NCBI GenBank assembly: GCA_003243445.1
Contig: QFQQ01000028.1
Coordinates: forward strand, 11,253-75,252
DNA: 64,000 nucleotides
From: Citrobacter freundii
GTDB taxonomy: Bacteria > Bacteroidota > Bacteroidia > Chitinophagales > Chitinophagaceae
Direction of reading: 5' to 3'
Made by a program: the position numbers and the translations under genes. Below, one piece after another: positions 9,097 through 17,104 of the stretch. Numbering within the stretch: position 1 is the first letter of the stretch; each line of letters opens with the position of its first letter. The notes below the pieces were generated by a model that searched no databases, was not told where the DNA came from, and saw only the letters and a list, made by a program, of their open reading frames with translations.

Positions 9097-9975
9097 TTAG
9101 TCCACCGCAGGCAACAACCGATAAGTAACAGTCTTACTAACTTTCATCGGCTTCCCTTCTTCATCCACAAAATCCAACACCACCGGTATGGTATAAACAC
9201 CTGGCTTACCCTTGGGTCTGATCAGATACTTGAATGTTGCATCTTCCCGCAGTTCACAAGGCCTGCCATTGATCAACGCTTTGGGTTGTGCCCTCCGGGA
9301 AAATGCGCCAATACCTGCAGTGATCTCCAGTTGCTCACCTGGAAGTAGAGTCCCGCTGTTTTGAGCGACAATCGCAGAATAAACCGTATAATAAAAGCCC
9401 GGGTCGGTGACCTGTTCATTACAAAAGCGAATTACTGAGTGCGCATTTTGAGTTACGGCCAATCTGAGCTGTGCGAAAAGGGCGGCCCATTCGGTTTGGC
9501 TGAAGTTATTCCGCGTATTCAACCTGTTTGAAATGGAAACAAGGCCTTCCCGGTTAGCAGAGGAGTCAGAAAAATTGCCTGCAAATTCAGCGTTGATCAA
9601 GCCGTCTGTATTCAGAATGGAGTCTTCGTATTCTTTTAAGCTATTTTTCAGTCGCGCAAGCTCGCTTTCTTTACAGGGACCTCCATTCTCTTTGCAACTG
9701 TTTGCGATACGCTCGATCTCGTGGACCAGTTTATTCCTGTAATGATCTGCTTGTTCTGCTTTTGGTAGCCAGATTTCAGCCTTAGCAGCAGAGCCCGGAG
9801 ACGTTTGTTTTTTCTCAAGCTCGGCAATAGTGATCTGGCTCATCGAATGAATAGTTCGTGAAGCCTTTTCAAGACTTTGTTGCATGGATGTGATCATGGC
9901 ATCCCGTTCAATCGATTGTTTACATGAAAAGCAAAGTGAAAGAAGCGGCAACCAACGGAAAATAGCTTTGTGCAT
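9097..9975 (-). CDS. GldM-like lipoprotein (short paralogue of the T9SS motor-associated protein)
   Basis: 292 aa. The N-terminus MHKAIFRWLPLLSLCFSCK resembles a lipoprotein signal with Cys at about 15-18. Residues about 30-190 are helical with a spaced Cys pair (SCKENGGPC). Residues 190-290 (VYSAIVAQNSGTLLPGEQLE, then INGRPCEL, KPGVYTIPVVLDFVDEEGKP) match the pattern of the GldM N-terminal and first Ig-like domains. Full GldM has an N-terminal membrane helix and about 510 residues, so this is a shorter lipoprotein variant. No gldK, gldL or gldN lies nearby. It is convergent with the T9SS cargo gene, ending 30 bp from it. A role in T9SS or envelope assembly is inference. Confidence 0.55.
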   Translation of the reverse strand: MHKAIFRWLPLLSLCFSCKQSIERDAMITSMQQSLEKASRTIHSMSQITIAELEKKQTSPGSAAKAEIWLPKAEQADHYRNKLVHEIERIANSCKENGGPCKESELARLKNSLKEYEDSILNTDGLINAEFAGNFSDSSANREGLVSISNRLNTRNNFSQTEWAALFAQLRLAVTQNAHSVIRFCNEQVTDPGFYYTVYSAIVAQNSGTLLPGEQLEITAGIGAFSRRAQPKALINGRPCELREDATFKYLIRPKGKPGVYTIPVVLDFVDEEGKPMKVSKTVTYRLLPAVD

Positions 9976-10034
9976 ATTGGCGGTTTGGATAGTGAACGAC
10001 GTAAAGCAGCTTGCAGCAAATCTACTGCTGCGTT

Positions 10035-11507
10035 CTATCTTGAAGCATTACCTACATCGGTGTTAACCAGTTTCTTTACCAGACCTTCTTTTACCCGGTC
10101 AATCCTCGCCATATTCTCCTTCTTCCTCGCTTCATCTTTCAGATAATGATTATAATTCAAAAACAAATAATACATCAACGTCCGGTTATACAGATCAACC
10201 TTTTCATCGCTGATCACTTGTTCCATCATTTGTTCAATGCCATCCGGATCTTTGTATTCTGCCAGTGCCCGCCCCACGCGGCCGATATAGCCATCATAAT
10301 GATTAGCCGCAGGATTGGAGATCCGTAAAGAAATGCCGAGTAAAAGATCCGCTACCTGTATGTCCAGCACTTCCAGTTCTTTTAGATAGGTCTGTCGTTC
10401 TCCCCAGGCATAGCTGCCGTCGGAAGCACGTTCGAATTTGTCATTCATGATATCGAGATGGGCGCGGAGGAAGATTTCCCATTTGACGGTTTCGGCGGAG
10501 AGTCGTGCGATGTTGAGGGCGTGATTGCGTGGACGGGTATCCTGGCTACAGGACCCTACTACAATCCGGTTTCGTTTCAGTGCAAGGGCCCGATCCGGAG
10601 CGCCGTGTTTTTCAAAGTATGTTTCGAGAGCGGATGAACTGTTTCCGGTTTTCATCGCCTCGGTATAGGCTGCTTCGGCCAACAGGCGCAGTTTTGATTC
10701 ATCCGCGCCAGACAGCAATATTGTGTCTCCTTCTTTGTTACTGCTGCATTTATTGAGATATGTTTCAAACTCGTTCATGTACGGTGCCCGTTTTTCATCA
10801 GGAAAGCGCCAGCCGCCACGTTTAAGAGCTGCTTCGGAAAAGATCTGTGCGGTGGTATCAACCAGGCAATCGGCATATTGGATCCAGCGTGCGTATTGTT
10901 GAGGGATACGGGGCGCTTCAAATTCCCGGGTGATGAAAAAGGCTTCCAGCTCCCTGGGAAAGCCGTATGACCGCGGTTCATAGTCGACAACCCATTTTCC
11001 CGCGAGTGCTCCCTCATATTTGTTGAGCCCGGAATGGAAAGATAGATGTTGTTCGGCGTGTGCATTCATGCCAATGCTCCTGAAGCCAATAAAGTCTTTG
11101 CCTGCCGGATTAGTATCCCGGTAACGGATCACACAAATATTTTCAACGATGTTTAGATCCTTGTATTTGTTGCGAAGCTCAGCGAGGGTTTTTCCCTGTT
11201 CCATATCCTTCTTCAGCGCTTTACAGGCGGCTCCTCTGAGGGACACAAAATGACCAATGGTTTGCGCTTTTGCGAAATAAACCGGATCTGCATTACAGAC
11301 CTTGAACTTCAGGTTGAGCGAGTCAACAATATATTTCAGTTGCCCGATCGTTTTCGGTGAATAGATTAAACCATTTTCATGATGTATAAACTCGGATGAC
11401 TGCGCAAAACTGGTGCGCGGCAGCTGCATGGAAACAATGGCAAAGAGGGGGAGTAACGGTTTTGTGACGGACGCAATGATCACGTCAGGGATAAAGAGCA
11501 GTTTCAT
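10035..11507 (-). CDS. Secreted hypothetical protein, 490 aa
   Basis: The start is set at the ATG 11505-11507, which opens a hydrophobic leader (IIASVTKPLLPLFAIVSM) ending near FAQ, a likely signal peptide; an upstream in-frame start would add 24 residues before it. The mature part is mostly helical, with repeated aromatic/basic segments (YARWIQYADCLVDT, FETYLNKCSS, WEIFLRAHLDIMNDKFERAS, YLFLNYNHYLKDEARKKENM) that could form helical repeats. I see no enzyme signature. It lies in a run of minus-strand genes between the GldM-like and DUF6794 genes, all apparently exported. Function unknown. Confidence 0.7.
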   Translation of the reverse strand: MKLLFIPDVIIASVTKPLLPLFAIVSMQLPRTSFAQSSEFIHHENGLIYSPKTIGQLKYIVDSLNLKFKVCNADPVYFAKAQTIGHFVSLRGAACKALKKDMEQGKTLAELRNKYKDLNIVENICVIRYRDTNPAGKDFIGFRSIGMNAHAEQHLSFHSGLNKYEGALAGKWVVDYEPRSYGFPRELEAFFITREFEAPRIPQQYARWIQYADCLVDTTAQIFSEAALKRGGWRFPDEKRAPYMNEFETYLNKCSSNKEGDTILLSGADESKLRLLAEAAYTEAMKTGNSSSALETYFEKHGAPDRALALKRNRIVVGSCSQDTRPRNHALNIARLSAETVKWEIFLRAHLDIMNDKFERASDGSYAWGERQTYLKELEVLDIQVADLLLGISLRISNPAANHYDGYIGRVGRALAEYKDPDGIEQMMEQVISDEKVDLYNRTLMYYLFLNYNHYLKDEARKKENMARIDRVKEGLVKKLVNTDVGNASR

Positions 11508-11603
11508 GTGGTTGGGTTTGGTGATGAGGTGTTGGTTGATAAAGTACGGTGTTGTGACCGGTGTTATTGCCGGATGCAATTGTTTTAACAGGACTTTTAA
11601 GCG

Positions 11604-12245
11604 TTACTGTTTTCCATAAAAAGACTCTACCCACTGCTTCCTGTTCTCCGCCGTTTTATCCAGTTCATTTATCTGATCAATGGTTGCCTGTTTCCAACCC
11701 CAGTTGATGTCATATAACCAGTACTCTTTTTTGCGTGGCACTTCAGCCACGTGGATCATACCTGGCAGGCTATCAGCTGCGGCATAACCATACCGCGCGG
11801 TAAAGTTGAGTTTCTTAATACCATCCGGATAGCCGGCTGGTAGGGGCACCGAGTTCGCCCGCCAGTAAGCGCGGCTCTTTCTGATCTGCCCCTGCAGGTC
11901 GATATCTTTTCCCTGCAGCTTGCGGTGAAAGCTCGTCAGGATGATGCCACTCATATCATCCGGATGATGAATTCCCAGCGAATTGAAATGCTTCGACAGT
12001 TTAGAGCCTTTCCAGAGTCCCCAGTTATTACGCATGGACATACCGAGGGAGAAATGATAGTTTGCCGTGAACTGATCTTCGGTCATCTTTTGCACGGTTG
12101 TCTTTACACTGTCGGCAAAGATTGTATCCAGGTAAGCGATCGCTTCGTCCAGCGTAGTAGGTTTGGGTAGTTTTTTTGCTTGTGCAAGGACGGTATTTGA
12201 CACAAGGATAAGGATCAGCACCACATGGCATAGCTTTCTTGTCAT
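11604..12245 (-). CDS. DUF6794-like secreted protein
   Basis: 213 aa from the ATG at 12243-12245, which begins a signal peptide (MTRKLCHVVLILILVSNTVL, cleavage near AQA). The mature protein carries TLDEAIAYLDTIFADSVK, then MTEDQFTANYHFSLGMSMRN, NWGLWKGSKLSKHFNSLGI and HHPDDMSGIILTSFHRKL. This run (non-Trp-rich helix, RNNWGLW, Gly-Ile-His-Pro-Asp-Asp-Met) is the pattern I associate with the DUF6794 family, whose biochemical role is unknown. It follows a strong hairpin (12328-12363) separating it from the DUF3892 gene, so it may have its own promoter. Exported or periplasmic location is inferred from the signal peptide. Confidence 0.72.
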   Translation of the reverse strand: MTRKLCHVVLILILVSNTVLAQAKKLPKPTTLDEAIAYLDTIFADSVKTTVQKMTEDQFTANYHFSLGMSMRNNWGLWKGSKLSKHFNSLGIHHPDDMSGIILTSFHRKLQGKDIDLQGQIRKSRAYWRANSVPLPAGYPDGIKKLNFTARYGYAAADSLPGMIHVAEVPRKKEYWLYDINWGWKQATIDQINELDKTAENRKQWVESFYGKQ

Positions 12246-12327
12246 AGCGTGGAGATTTTTTTTGACGAGATGCTGGGTTGGAGGAGAATGCACACAGGGT
12301 TATGAATTTTCAGTAAGTTCTGGCAAT

Positions 12328-12363
12328 AGAGGTGCCGGCTCGGATCAACGAGCCGGCACCTCT
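12328..12363 (-). terminator. 15-bp perfect hairpin downstream of the DUF3892 gene
   Basis: Arms 12328-12342 (AGAGGTGCCGGCTCG) and 12349-12363 are perfectly complementary around a 6-nt loop, starting 9 nt after the stop codon of the minus-strand DUF3892 gene. There is no T run on the minus strand, so it may be a Rho-independent-like terminator of the weak-tail type or an mRNA-stabilising 3-prime hairpin. Confidence 0.6.
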
Positions 12364-12371
12364 CGTAAGAA

Positions 12372-12641
12372 TTAAGGGCAATCTGGCAGGCTCAGCAGAT
12401 TGTCCTGCTTATCACCATCTGCTTCTGTCGTCAGATATGGCCTTCCTTCTCTGTATTTTACGATCACATCGACGAAATGTGTAGCGCCTTTTGCTTTCAC
12501 AAAGTAGCTTTCCCGCTTTTGCTCAATGTTTGTGATAGCCTGCGCTGCGGTGATCTTTTTTCCTGGCCAACCGACATGCGTGATTCGGTAGTGTGGACTC
12601 GTGTGATCGATCCGGTTAATGCAGAAGATTTGCTGTGGCAT
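12372..12641 (-). CDS. DUF3892 domain-containing protein
   Basis: 89 aa from the ATG at 12639-12641 (MPQQIFCINRID); the longer frame start adds a poorly conserved leader. The whole protein matches the DUF3892 pattern: YRITHVGWPGKKITAAQAI, then YFVKAKGATHFVDVIV, YREGRPYLTTEADG and the invariant-looking end DNLLSLPDCP. DUF3892 is a small soluble domain of unknown function that is widespread in bacteria, often near stress or mobile genes. It lies 41 bp after the SH3-like lipoprotein gene and probably shares its transcript. Confidence 0.87.
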   Translation of the reverse strand: MPQQIFCINRIDHTSPHYRITHVGWPGKKITAAQAITNIEQKRESYFVKAKGATHFVDVIVKYREGRPYLTTEADGDKQDNLLSLPDCP

Positions 12642-12682
12642 AGTATAACATTTAAAGGTTAATGAAATCAGGTTAGTTATGT

Positions 12683-13177
12683 TCATCTTCGCCTGGGAGC
12701 ACTTCGGGTATGAGGCTTGACATACGTTCCGTCTTTCCGTGTGTAGCCCTTGACCGCAACTGGCTTATAACCGCTGGTAGGGATGCTTTTAACACCCTCT
12801 ATCACGTTTGCAGAGCCGCTGCCAACCGTAGCGGGTTTGTAGGTAGAATCTGCGGGGTTATCTGCAGCAAATACATTGACTGAATCCGTTGACGATAGCA
12901 AATGTTTTAATTGCCGTCTTGTGATATTTTTGGCTTTTCTGAATTCCTTTAAATCGGTGTATCCACGAATCTTTTCATAATATACTAACCCCCAGGGGTT
13001 TTCATGTTCTACAAGTACCTGTCGGCCTGCGGGAACAGTCATCATCTTTTTGGTCAGTCCGGGGTCTTTATATATTGCTGTGGCATTTTTTGCAGTATAC
13101 AAGAATGATTTGGTTGGTGTACATGCGCAAAAAAATAAGAATGTGCTGACGAATAGCAGGATAAGTTTTGTGTACAT
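12683..13177 (-). CDS. Lipoprotein with SH3-like domain
   Basis: 164 aa. The N-terminus MYTKLILLFVSTFLFFCAC is a lipoprotein signal (lipobox FFCAC). Residues about 30-80 (TAIYKDPGLTKKMMTVPAGR, QVLVEHENPWGLVYYEKIRG, YTDLKEFRK) form an SH3b-like fold, a common peptidoglycan- or surface-interaction module. A linker rich in Ser/Asn/Asp follows, then a basic tail, GYTRKDGTYVKPHTRSAPRRR-like, a motif seen at the end of many small bacterial cell-surface proteins. It is likely anchored in the envelope. It is close to the genes on both sides (19 bp from the HSDR_N gene) and belongs to the minus-strand run. Binding target unknown. Confidence 0.72.
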   Translation of the reverse strand: MYTKLILLFVSTFLFFCACTPTKSFLYTAKNATAIYKDPGLTKKMMTVPAGRQVLVEHENPWGLVYYEKIRGYTDLKEFRKAKNITRRQLKHLLSSTDSVNVFAADNPADSTYKPATVGSGSANVIEGVKSIPTSGYKPVAVKGYTRKDGTYVKPHTRSAPRRR

Positions 13178-13195
13178 ATAAAATAGTTAGAAAGT

Positions 13196-14272
13196 TTAAA
13201 AAGATGATTCTGTCGAGATTTTATCATATCCCTCCACCGTCTTCACCAGCAGTTCCGCATGCAGAAAAACGTCATCCACCGTCGCCAACTCCATCCTCGT
13301 CTCCTTCTTCTGCTCATCAAACACTCCAATATACTTTTTCGATCCATTGAGATACAACCTGCAGATCGGTTTCCGGTTGTTATCATCCAGCAGGATTGCG
13401 AAATAAGATTGCGCGTCCCGGTGAACGATCCGGCTGGCTTTGATCTTCTGCCGCAAGATGGCCTTCACGATCTGATATGCTTCCAGCTCTTCGACTGTAG
13501 TTTCGATCTTGCTTTCTTCTGCTGGTTCTATCGATTCTTGTTGAGCCGTGGCACCTTCTGTTTGCTTTTGCAAGGCGGATTGTAATCGCTCGGTGATCAG
13601 GTCATTTATATATTGCTGTAAGGATCGTTTGGTAAGATCAGTGAATGTCTCGATGACGCGGGTAGTCAGCATGCCCTGATAGATCTGTTTGGCGAAATGC
13701 CGTACAAGTCCTTCGGTCGGGGTCTGGAACTCCACGCCGATCAGCGCCTTCAGTTCATTCATATGTTTCAGATCACTGGCGGTACTTTGGATATTACCGA
13801 CATCGAAATACGATTTGTGGAATTTCTTGAGCTCTTCCACCTGGTTATCGCGGATATCGGTGACGTTGAATTCGAAGAACGGCTTCTCATCCATCTTATT
13901 CGGCTGTACAAGATCTGTATAGAAGCGATAGATGATGCCATTGGAAAGCAGTCCAAACTTCGCCGGTGTGGTATGAAAGTACCGGAAGAGTTGTGAGTTG
14001 TGCGGATCGAGGCTTTCCTTCCAATGCTTGCATTCCACGAGGATGGCGGGCTGACCGTCTTTCATGATGGCATAGTCTACTTTTTCACCTTTTTTGATAC
14101 CGATATCAGCAATGAATTCAGGCATTACTTCGAAAGGGTTGAAGACATCATAACCCAGGAGTTTGATAAAGGGCATGATGAATGCGTTCTTGGTGGCCTC
14201 TTCGGTGAGGATCTGATCTTTGAGTTTCTCTACGCGTTCAGAGAAGAGTTTGATTTCGTCTTTGAAGTCCAT
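13196..14272 (-). CDS. Orphan type I restriction R-subunit N-terminal (HSDR_N) nuclease-domain protein
   Basis: 358 aa soluble protein. Residues 1-160 match HSDR_N: NAFIMPFIKLLGYDVFNPFE, then D66 in KVDYAIM and E80-C-K82 in ILVECKHW, giving the D ... ExK pattern of a PD-(D/E)XK nuclease, followed by FGLLSNGIIYRFYTDL. The C-terminal third (about 255-350) is a separate small domain (EAYQIVKAILRQK, RDAQSYFAILLDDNNRKPIC, RLYLNGSKKYI) found with such proteins. There is no helicase, HsdM or HsdS nearby, so it is not a complete type I system. It probably belongs to stand-alone HSDR_N/COG4748-type proteins whose role (DNA cleavage, defence or repair) is not established. It is 29 bp downstream of a small membrane gene and near rmuC. 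Confidence 0.85.
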   Translation of the reverse strand: MDFKDEIKLFSERVEKLKDQILTEEATKNAFIMPFIKLLGYDVFNPFEVMPEFIADIGIKKGEKVDYAIMKDGQPAILVECKHWKESLDPHNSQLFRYFHTTPAKFGLLSNGIIYRFYTDLVQPNKMDEKPFFEFNVTDIRDNQVEELKKFHKSYFDVGNIQSTASDLKHMNELKALIGVEFQTPTEGLVRHFAKQIYQGMLTTRVIETFTDLTKRSLQQYINDLITERLQSALQKQTEGATAQQESIEPAEESKIETTVEELEAYQIVKAILRQKIKASRIVHRDAQSYFAILLDDNNRKPICRLYLNGSKKYIGVFDEQKKETRMELATVDDVFLHAELLVKTVEGYDKISTESSF

Positions 14273-14301
14273 GAGATGACGTTTTATAAACAGTTTAAAG
14301 A

Positions 14302-14634
14302 TTAGTTTGATACGGTAATTCCGGGCAGTGCAGTGTCACGGACGGTTGTCTCTGTTGTTTCGCCGAGAAATACTTCAAGCGGCATTGTGCTCAGGTCATT
14401 AGCCATGGTTTGTTCATCGGAAGCGGTAGGTGGGCCGCCTTTCCTTGCAAAGGAGTAGTAGGCTCTCCCTGCTTGCAATGCGACCTTCCGGTCTTTGCCA
14501 TCGAGTGCTGCTTTGTACAGGTTAAATAATCGTTTGACTTCTTCACTATACAGGGCATTATCTTTATTGTCTCTCACGGCTATCAGGACAATGCCGATCA
14601 GCAGGAGCGTAAGTATAGAAATAAAAATTACCAT
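14302..14634 (-). CDS. Small single-pass membrane protein
   Basis: 110 aa. One N-terminal hydrophobic segment (VIFISILTLLLIGIVLIAV, residues 2-20) is followed by a soluble helical tail (LYSEEVKRLFNLYKAALDG, KDRKVALQAGRAYYSFARKG). No family is recognised. It starts 6 bp after the rmuC stop and ends 29 bp before the HSDR_N start, so it lies between them in a probable operon. The tail resembles a short TPR-like helix pair. Function unknown. Confidence 0.7.
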   Translation of the reverse strand: MVIFISILTLLLIGIVLIAVRDNKDNALYSEEVKRLFNLYKAALDGKDRKVALQAGRAYYSFARKGGPPTASDEQTMANDLSTMPLEVFLGETTETTVRDTALPGITVSN

Positions 14635-14640
14635 AGTAGG

Positions 14641-16032
14641 TTATGAATTAGCGGTTTCAGGGTCTGAAGTATCTTCACTGTCTATTGGTTCGCTTAGCAG
14701 TGATGCAGGCAGGTTTTTCTTTGGTTTGATGCCGAGATCCCGGAGCTTCTCTGCGCGCGACAGAAGATTTCCATTACCATCTTTTAGCTGCCCGATTGCC
14801 TGATCATAGCTTTTTTGCGCCTTACTCAAGTTGGTGCCTATTTCGGTTAATGTCTGCACGAAGCCCGCCAGTTTATCGTACAGTTGCCCACCCCTTCTTG
14901 CGATCTCTAAAGCGTTCTTATTTTGATATTCTCTTTTCCATAGATCTACGAGCAACTTCAATGCAGCAATTAAATTGGTCGGGCTGATCAGCAGGATGCG
15001 TTTATTATATGCATATTGCCAAAGCTCCGGGTCATGTTGCAATGCGAGTAAATAGGCCGGCTCGTTCGGAATAAACATCATTACAAAGTCAAGCGATGGA
15101 GCAAAATCCTGGTAGTTCTTTTTGCTGAGATCATCGATATGTTTTCTGATGGAGCGCAGATGCTCGTCAATGAATTTCCTTTGTTCATCATGCTGGTCAG
15201 CTGCAACATATCTGGCGTAAGCCGTGAGTGACACTTTCGAGTCGACGATCACTTTCCGATTGTCAGGGTACGCGATGATCACATCCGGCTGCATTCTGTT
15301 ACCCTCTTCATTTTGCCAGTTCTTTCCATCTTCATCTTTGAGGGTTTCTTGTGTAAAGTATTCGCGGTCTTTGACCAGTCCGGATTTTTCAAGTATGTTC
15401 TCGAGGATCATTTGCCCCCAATCGCCCTGCACTTTCGAATTTCCCTTGAGCGCGTTGGCGAGGTTGTTGGCTTCTTCGCTTACTTTCTGGTTGAGTTGCA
15501 TGAGCCGGTCCAGCTCTCTGCCCAATGAGAAGCGTTCTTTTGCTTCCGTGTTGTAAACTTCTTCAACTTTCTTTTTGAAACTGTCAAGGTTTTCTCCTAG
15601 CGGTTTGAGGATGTTGCTGAGGTTATCCTGGTTGAGTTGGGTGAAGCGGGCTGTTTTTTCTTCGAGGATCTTGTTGGCGATGTTTTCGAACTGGAGCGTG
15701 AATTGTTTTTGGAGAGATTCGATCTCGGATTTTTGGGTTTGGAGTTTGTCCTGTAGTGATTCATTTTTTGCGAGCAGATCGGCGAGCTTTAGTTGAGCGA
15801 TCTGGGCTTCGCCGGATCTTGTCCTGAGGTCGGCTGCCAACTGTTGCTTGTCGTCATTTGATTTTTGCAGGGAATGCTGAGCAATACCAAGTTCGGTGAC
15901 GAGTTGGTTGAAGCGTGCAGTTTGTTCATTCCATTGCGATCTTGGAATGAATTTATTGTTCAAGGTGAGCCTTGAAACGAGCCAGGACAGTAGCGCGCCA
16001 AGGATGAAGGCGATGAAAAGATAAGGTAGCAT
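14641..16032 (-). CDS. rmuC: DNA recombination protein RmuC
   Basis: 463 aa, the usual RmuC length. It has an N-terminal membrane helix (MLPYLFIAFILGALLSWLVS), a long coiled coil (about 30-210) and the RmuC domain (about 215-420), with QGDWGQMILENILEKSGLV, RMQPDVIIAYPDNRKVIVDS, KVSLTAYARYVAA and MMFIPNEPAYLLALQHDPEL. The D/E...DSK residues in VIVDSKVS look like a PD-(D/E)XK core. RmuC limits inversions at short inverted repeats in E. coli, which is notable because this window is rich in short inverted repeats, although that link is inference. It is tightly followed by a small membrane gene and the HSDR_N gene. Confidence 0.95.
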   Translation of the reverse strand: MLPYLFIAFILGALLSWLVSRLTLNNKFIPRSQWNEQTARFNQLVTELGIAQHSLQKSNDDKQQLAADLRTRSGEAQIAQLKLADLLAKNESLQDKLQTQKSEIESLQKQFTLQFENIANKILEEKTARFTQLNQDNLSNILKPLGENLDSFKKKVEEVYNTEAKERFSLGRELDRLMQLNQKVSEEANNLANALKGNSKVQGDWGQMILENILEKSGLVKDREYFTQETLKDEDGKNWQNEEGNRMQPDVIIAYPDNRKVIVDSKVSLTAYARYVAADQHDEQRKFIDEHLRSIRKHIDDLSKKNYQDFAPSLDFVMMFIPNEPAYLLALQHDPELWQYAYNKRILLISPTNLIAALKLLVDLWKREYQNKNALEIARRGGQLYDKLAGFVQTLTEIGTNLSKAQKSYDQAIGQLKDGNGNLLSRAEKLRDLGIKPKKNLPASLLSEPIDSEDTSDPETANS

Positions 16033-16136
16033 AATGAAATTGTTGATTGGTGGCTTAGGTCGTTTTTATGTTATGTCTGTTTTACATTTATCCTCGCAGC
16101 TACATTTAAGCTCGTGATTAAGTAATCAGGCAACCA

Positions 16137-16454
16137 TTACAGCAGTGCTTTCAAAAAGATCACGATCAGCTCGCCAACTGCAAAGCCGCCCCCGACACCT
16201 GTGATAAGCCTACTGATGTTACTATGATATCGGTGCAGCTTGTTCTGCATATTCCAATCCGCGAGCATGATCAGTAATGCCGCAAACAGGCAGTAGAAGG
16301 GAACAGCCGGAAGAAAAATGCCGGCCGTTAAACCTGTAACATGCCCTGCACTTGCGCCCAGGCATCTTGCGCAAAATGGCATTGCTTTTCCTTTGATCTT
16401 GAAACAACGCTCGGGTATACCGTGGCAACCGGGATGAAGGTTTGATAGTCTCAT
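16137..16454 (-). CDS. DUF2085 family membrane protein
   Basis: 105 aa. The N-terminus carries the DUF2085 metal-like motif CHGIPERCFKIKGKAMPFCA followed by RCLGASAGH. Two to three hydrophobic segments follow (TGLTAGIFLPAVPFYCLFAA, LLIMLADW, GGGFAVGELIVIFLKALL). DUF2085 proteins are small inner-membrane proteins of unknown role, with conserved Cys/His near the N-terminus. It starts 1 bp after the zinc-ribbon gene stop, so the two are co-transcribed from the promoter at 16715-16776. Confidence 0.87.
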   Translation of the reverse strand: MRLSNLHPGCHGIPERCFKIKGKAMPFCARCLGASAGHVTGLTAGIFLPAVPFYCLFAALLIMLADWNMQNKLHRYHSNISRLITGVGGGFAVGELIVIFLKALL

Positions 16455-16455
16455 A

Positions 16456-16668
16456 TTACCAGCTATGACGGCATTTCAAACACGTGATGCGAACTTTGTT
16501 CTGCTTGTGGGTGCCGCAGAGCAGACCTAGCGGTCCGAGTGCAATTGCGCCGCAGCATCCTTTGGCTCCGCTGAATCCTTTTTTATCCGCATGGATCTGT
16601 GTTGACCCGCATTTCGGACAGCGGATAGCATCTTCAGTCTGATAAGTGTGATGAATAACTTCGTTCAT
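16456..16668 (-). CDS. Small zinc-ribbon protein
   Basis: 70 aa. It has two CxxC pairs, CPKCGS near residue 18 and CLKCRHSW at the end, with a Gly/Cys/Leu-rich middle (GAKGCCGAIALGPLGLLCG). This matches the small zinc-ribbon/LITAF-like proteins common in Bacteroidota and Firmicutes. It is likely a zinc-binding protein loosely associated with the membrane. It leads a two-gene transcript with the DUF2085 gene, and its promoter shares boxes with that of the gene at 20059. Confidence 0.78.
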   Translation of the reverse strand: MNEVIHHTYQTEDAIRCPKCGSTQIHADKKGFSGAKGCCGAIALGPLGLLCGTHKQNKVRITCLKCRHSW

Positions 16669-16714
16669 GTCGATTTCGTTTGAGTGGAAAAGTGTGGTTG
16701 TTGTATTTGCCTTT

Positions 16715-16776
16715 GCTAAACTATACTATGTACAAGGCAGAAAAAATAGCGAAGAGTAAATACAGGAAAAATCCCC
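16715..16776 (-). promoter_or_regulatory. Promoter with conserved two-box architecture (copy 1)
   Basis: Read on the minus strand, GGGGATTTTTCC ... lies upstream and GTATAGTTTAGC (16715-16726, -7 like) lies 46 bp before the start codon at 16668. Box GCTAAACTATAC is at 16715-16726 and AAATACAGGAAAAATCCCC at 16758-16776. The copy at 20109-20170 has the same first box, 18 of 19 bases of the second box, and exactly 40 nt between GCTAAACTATAC and AAAAATCCCC. This is strong evidence for a shared regulator binding at GGGGATTTTT. Confidence 0.7.
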
Positions 16777-16804
16777 GGAGGTTGGAGGTTTTATCCGGTC
16801 GGGC

Positions 16805-17104
16805 TTATTCCTGGTCTTTATGTTGCCAGCAATATCTCCCATCTTTCACCATTCGTTTACACCGGAGGCCTTTCCTGGTAATTCCCTGACAACGCTGGGA
16901 AGCGTTAATATTTTGATTATCGTCCGGATCGTATCTATCGTTTTCATTCCGGAAAACCCGCTGTTCAAGGCGATCCACTCTTTCTTCGAGTGCATGGATC
17001 TTATCAACCGGATCTGCATCCTGGGATAGTTGATGACAGGACGGTAAGCTGACGATCAATGCTATCAGTATCCACTGTATTCTCCGTGAAATACGTTTAC
17101 GCAT
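16805..17104 (-). CDS. Lipoprotein with DUF5763-like C-terminal Cys/His motif
   Basis: 99 aa. The N-terminus has a lipoprotein-type signal (IQWILIALIVSLPSCHQ) with Cys at about 23. A short coiled coil (KIHALEERVDRLEQRV, residues 35-52) leads to the C-terminal motif RCQGITRKGLRCKRMV and DGRYCWQHK, the DUF5763 pattern C-x-T-x-x-G-x-x-C ... YCWxH, which probably binds zinc. Its start codon overlaps the previous gene's stop by one base (TAATG), so translation is coupled to the Cys-rich gene. Role unknown; the C-x8-C ... C-x2-H pattern suggests metal or nucleic acid binding. Confidence 0.78.
   Translation of the reverse strand: MRKRISRRIQWILIALIVSLPSCHQLSQDADPVDKIHALEERVDRLEQRVFRNENDRYDPDDNQNINASQRCQGITRKGLRCKRMVKDGRYCWQHKDQE

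Noticed and set aside
9097..9975. A full gld/T9SS core operon
   Set aside because: Only one GldM-like short protein is present; no gldK, gldL, gldN or sprA-like gene is nearby.
13196..14272. Complete type I restriction-modification system
   Set aside because: Only the HSDR_N domain is present; no helicase, HsdM or HsdS gene lies in the window.
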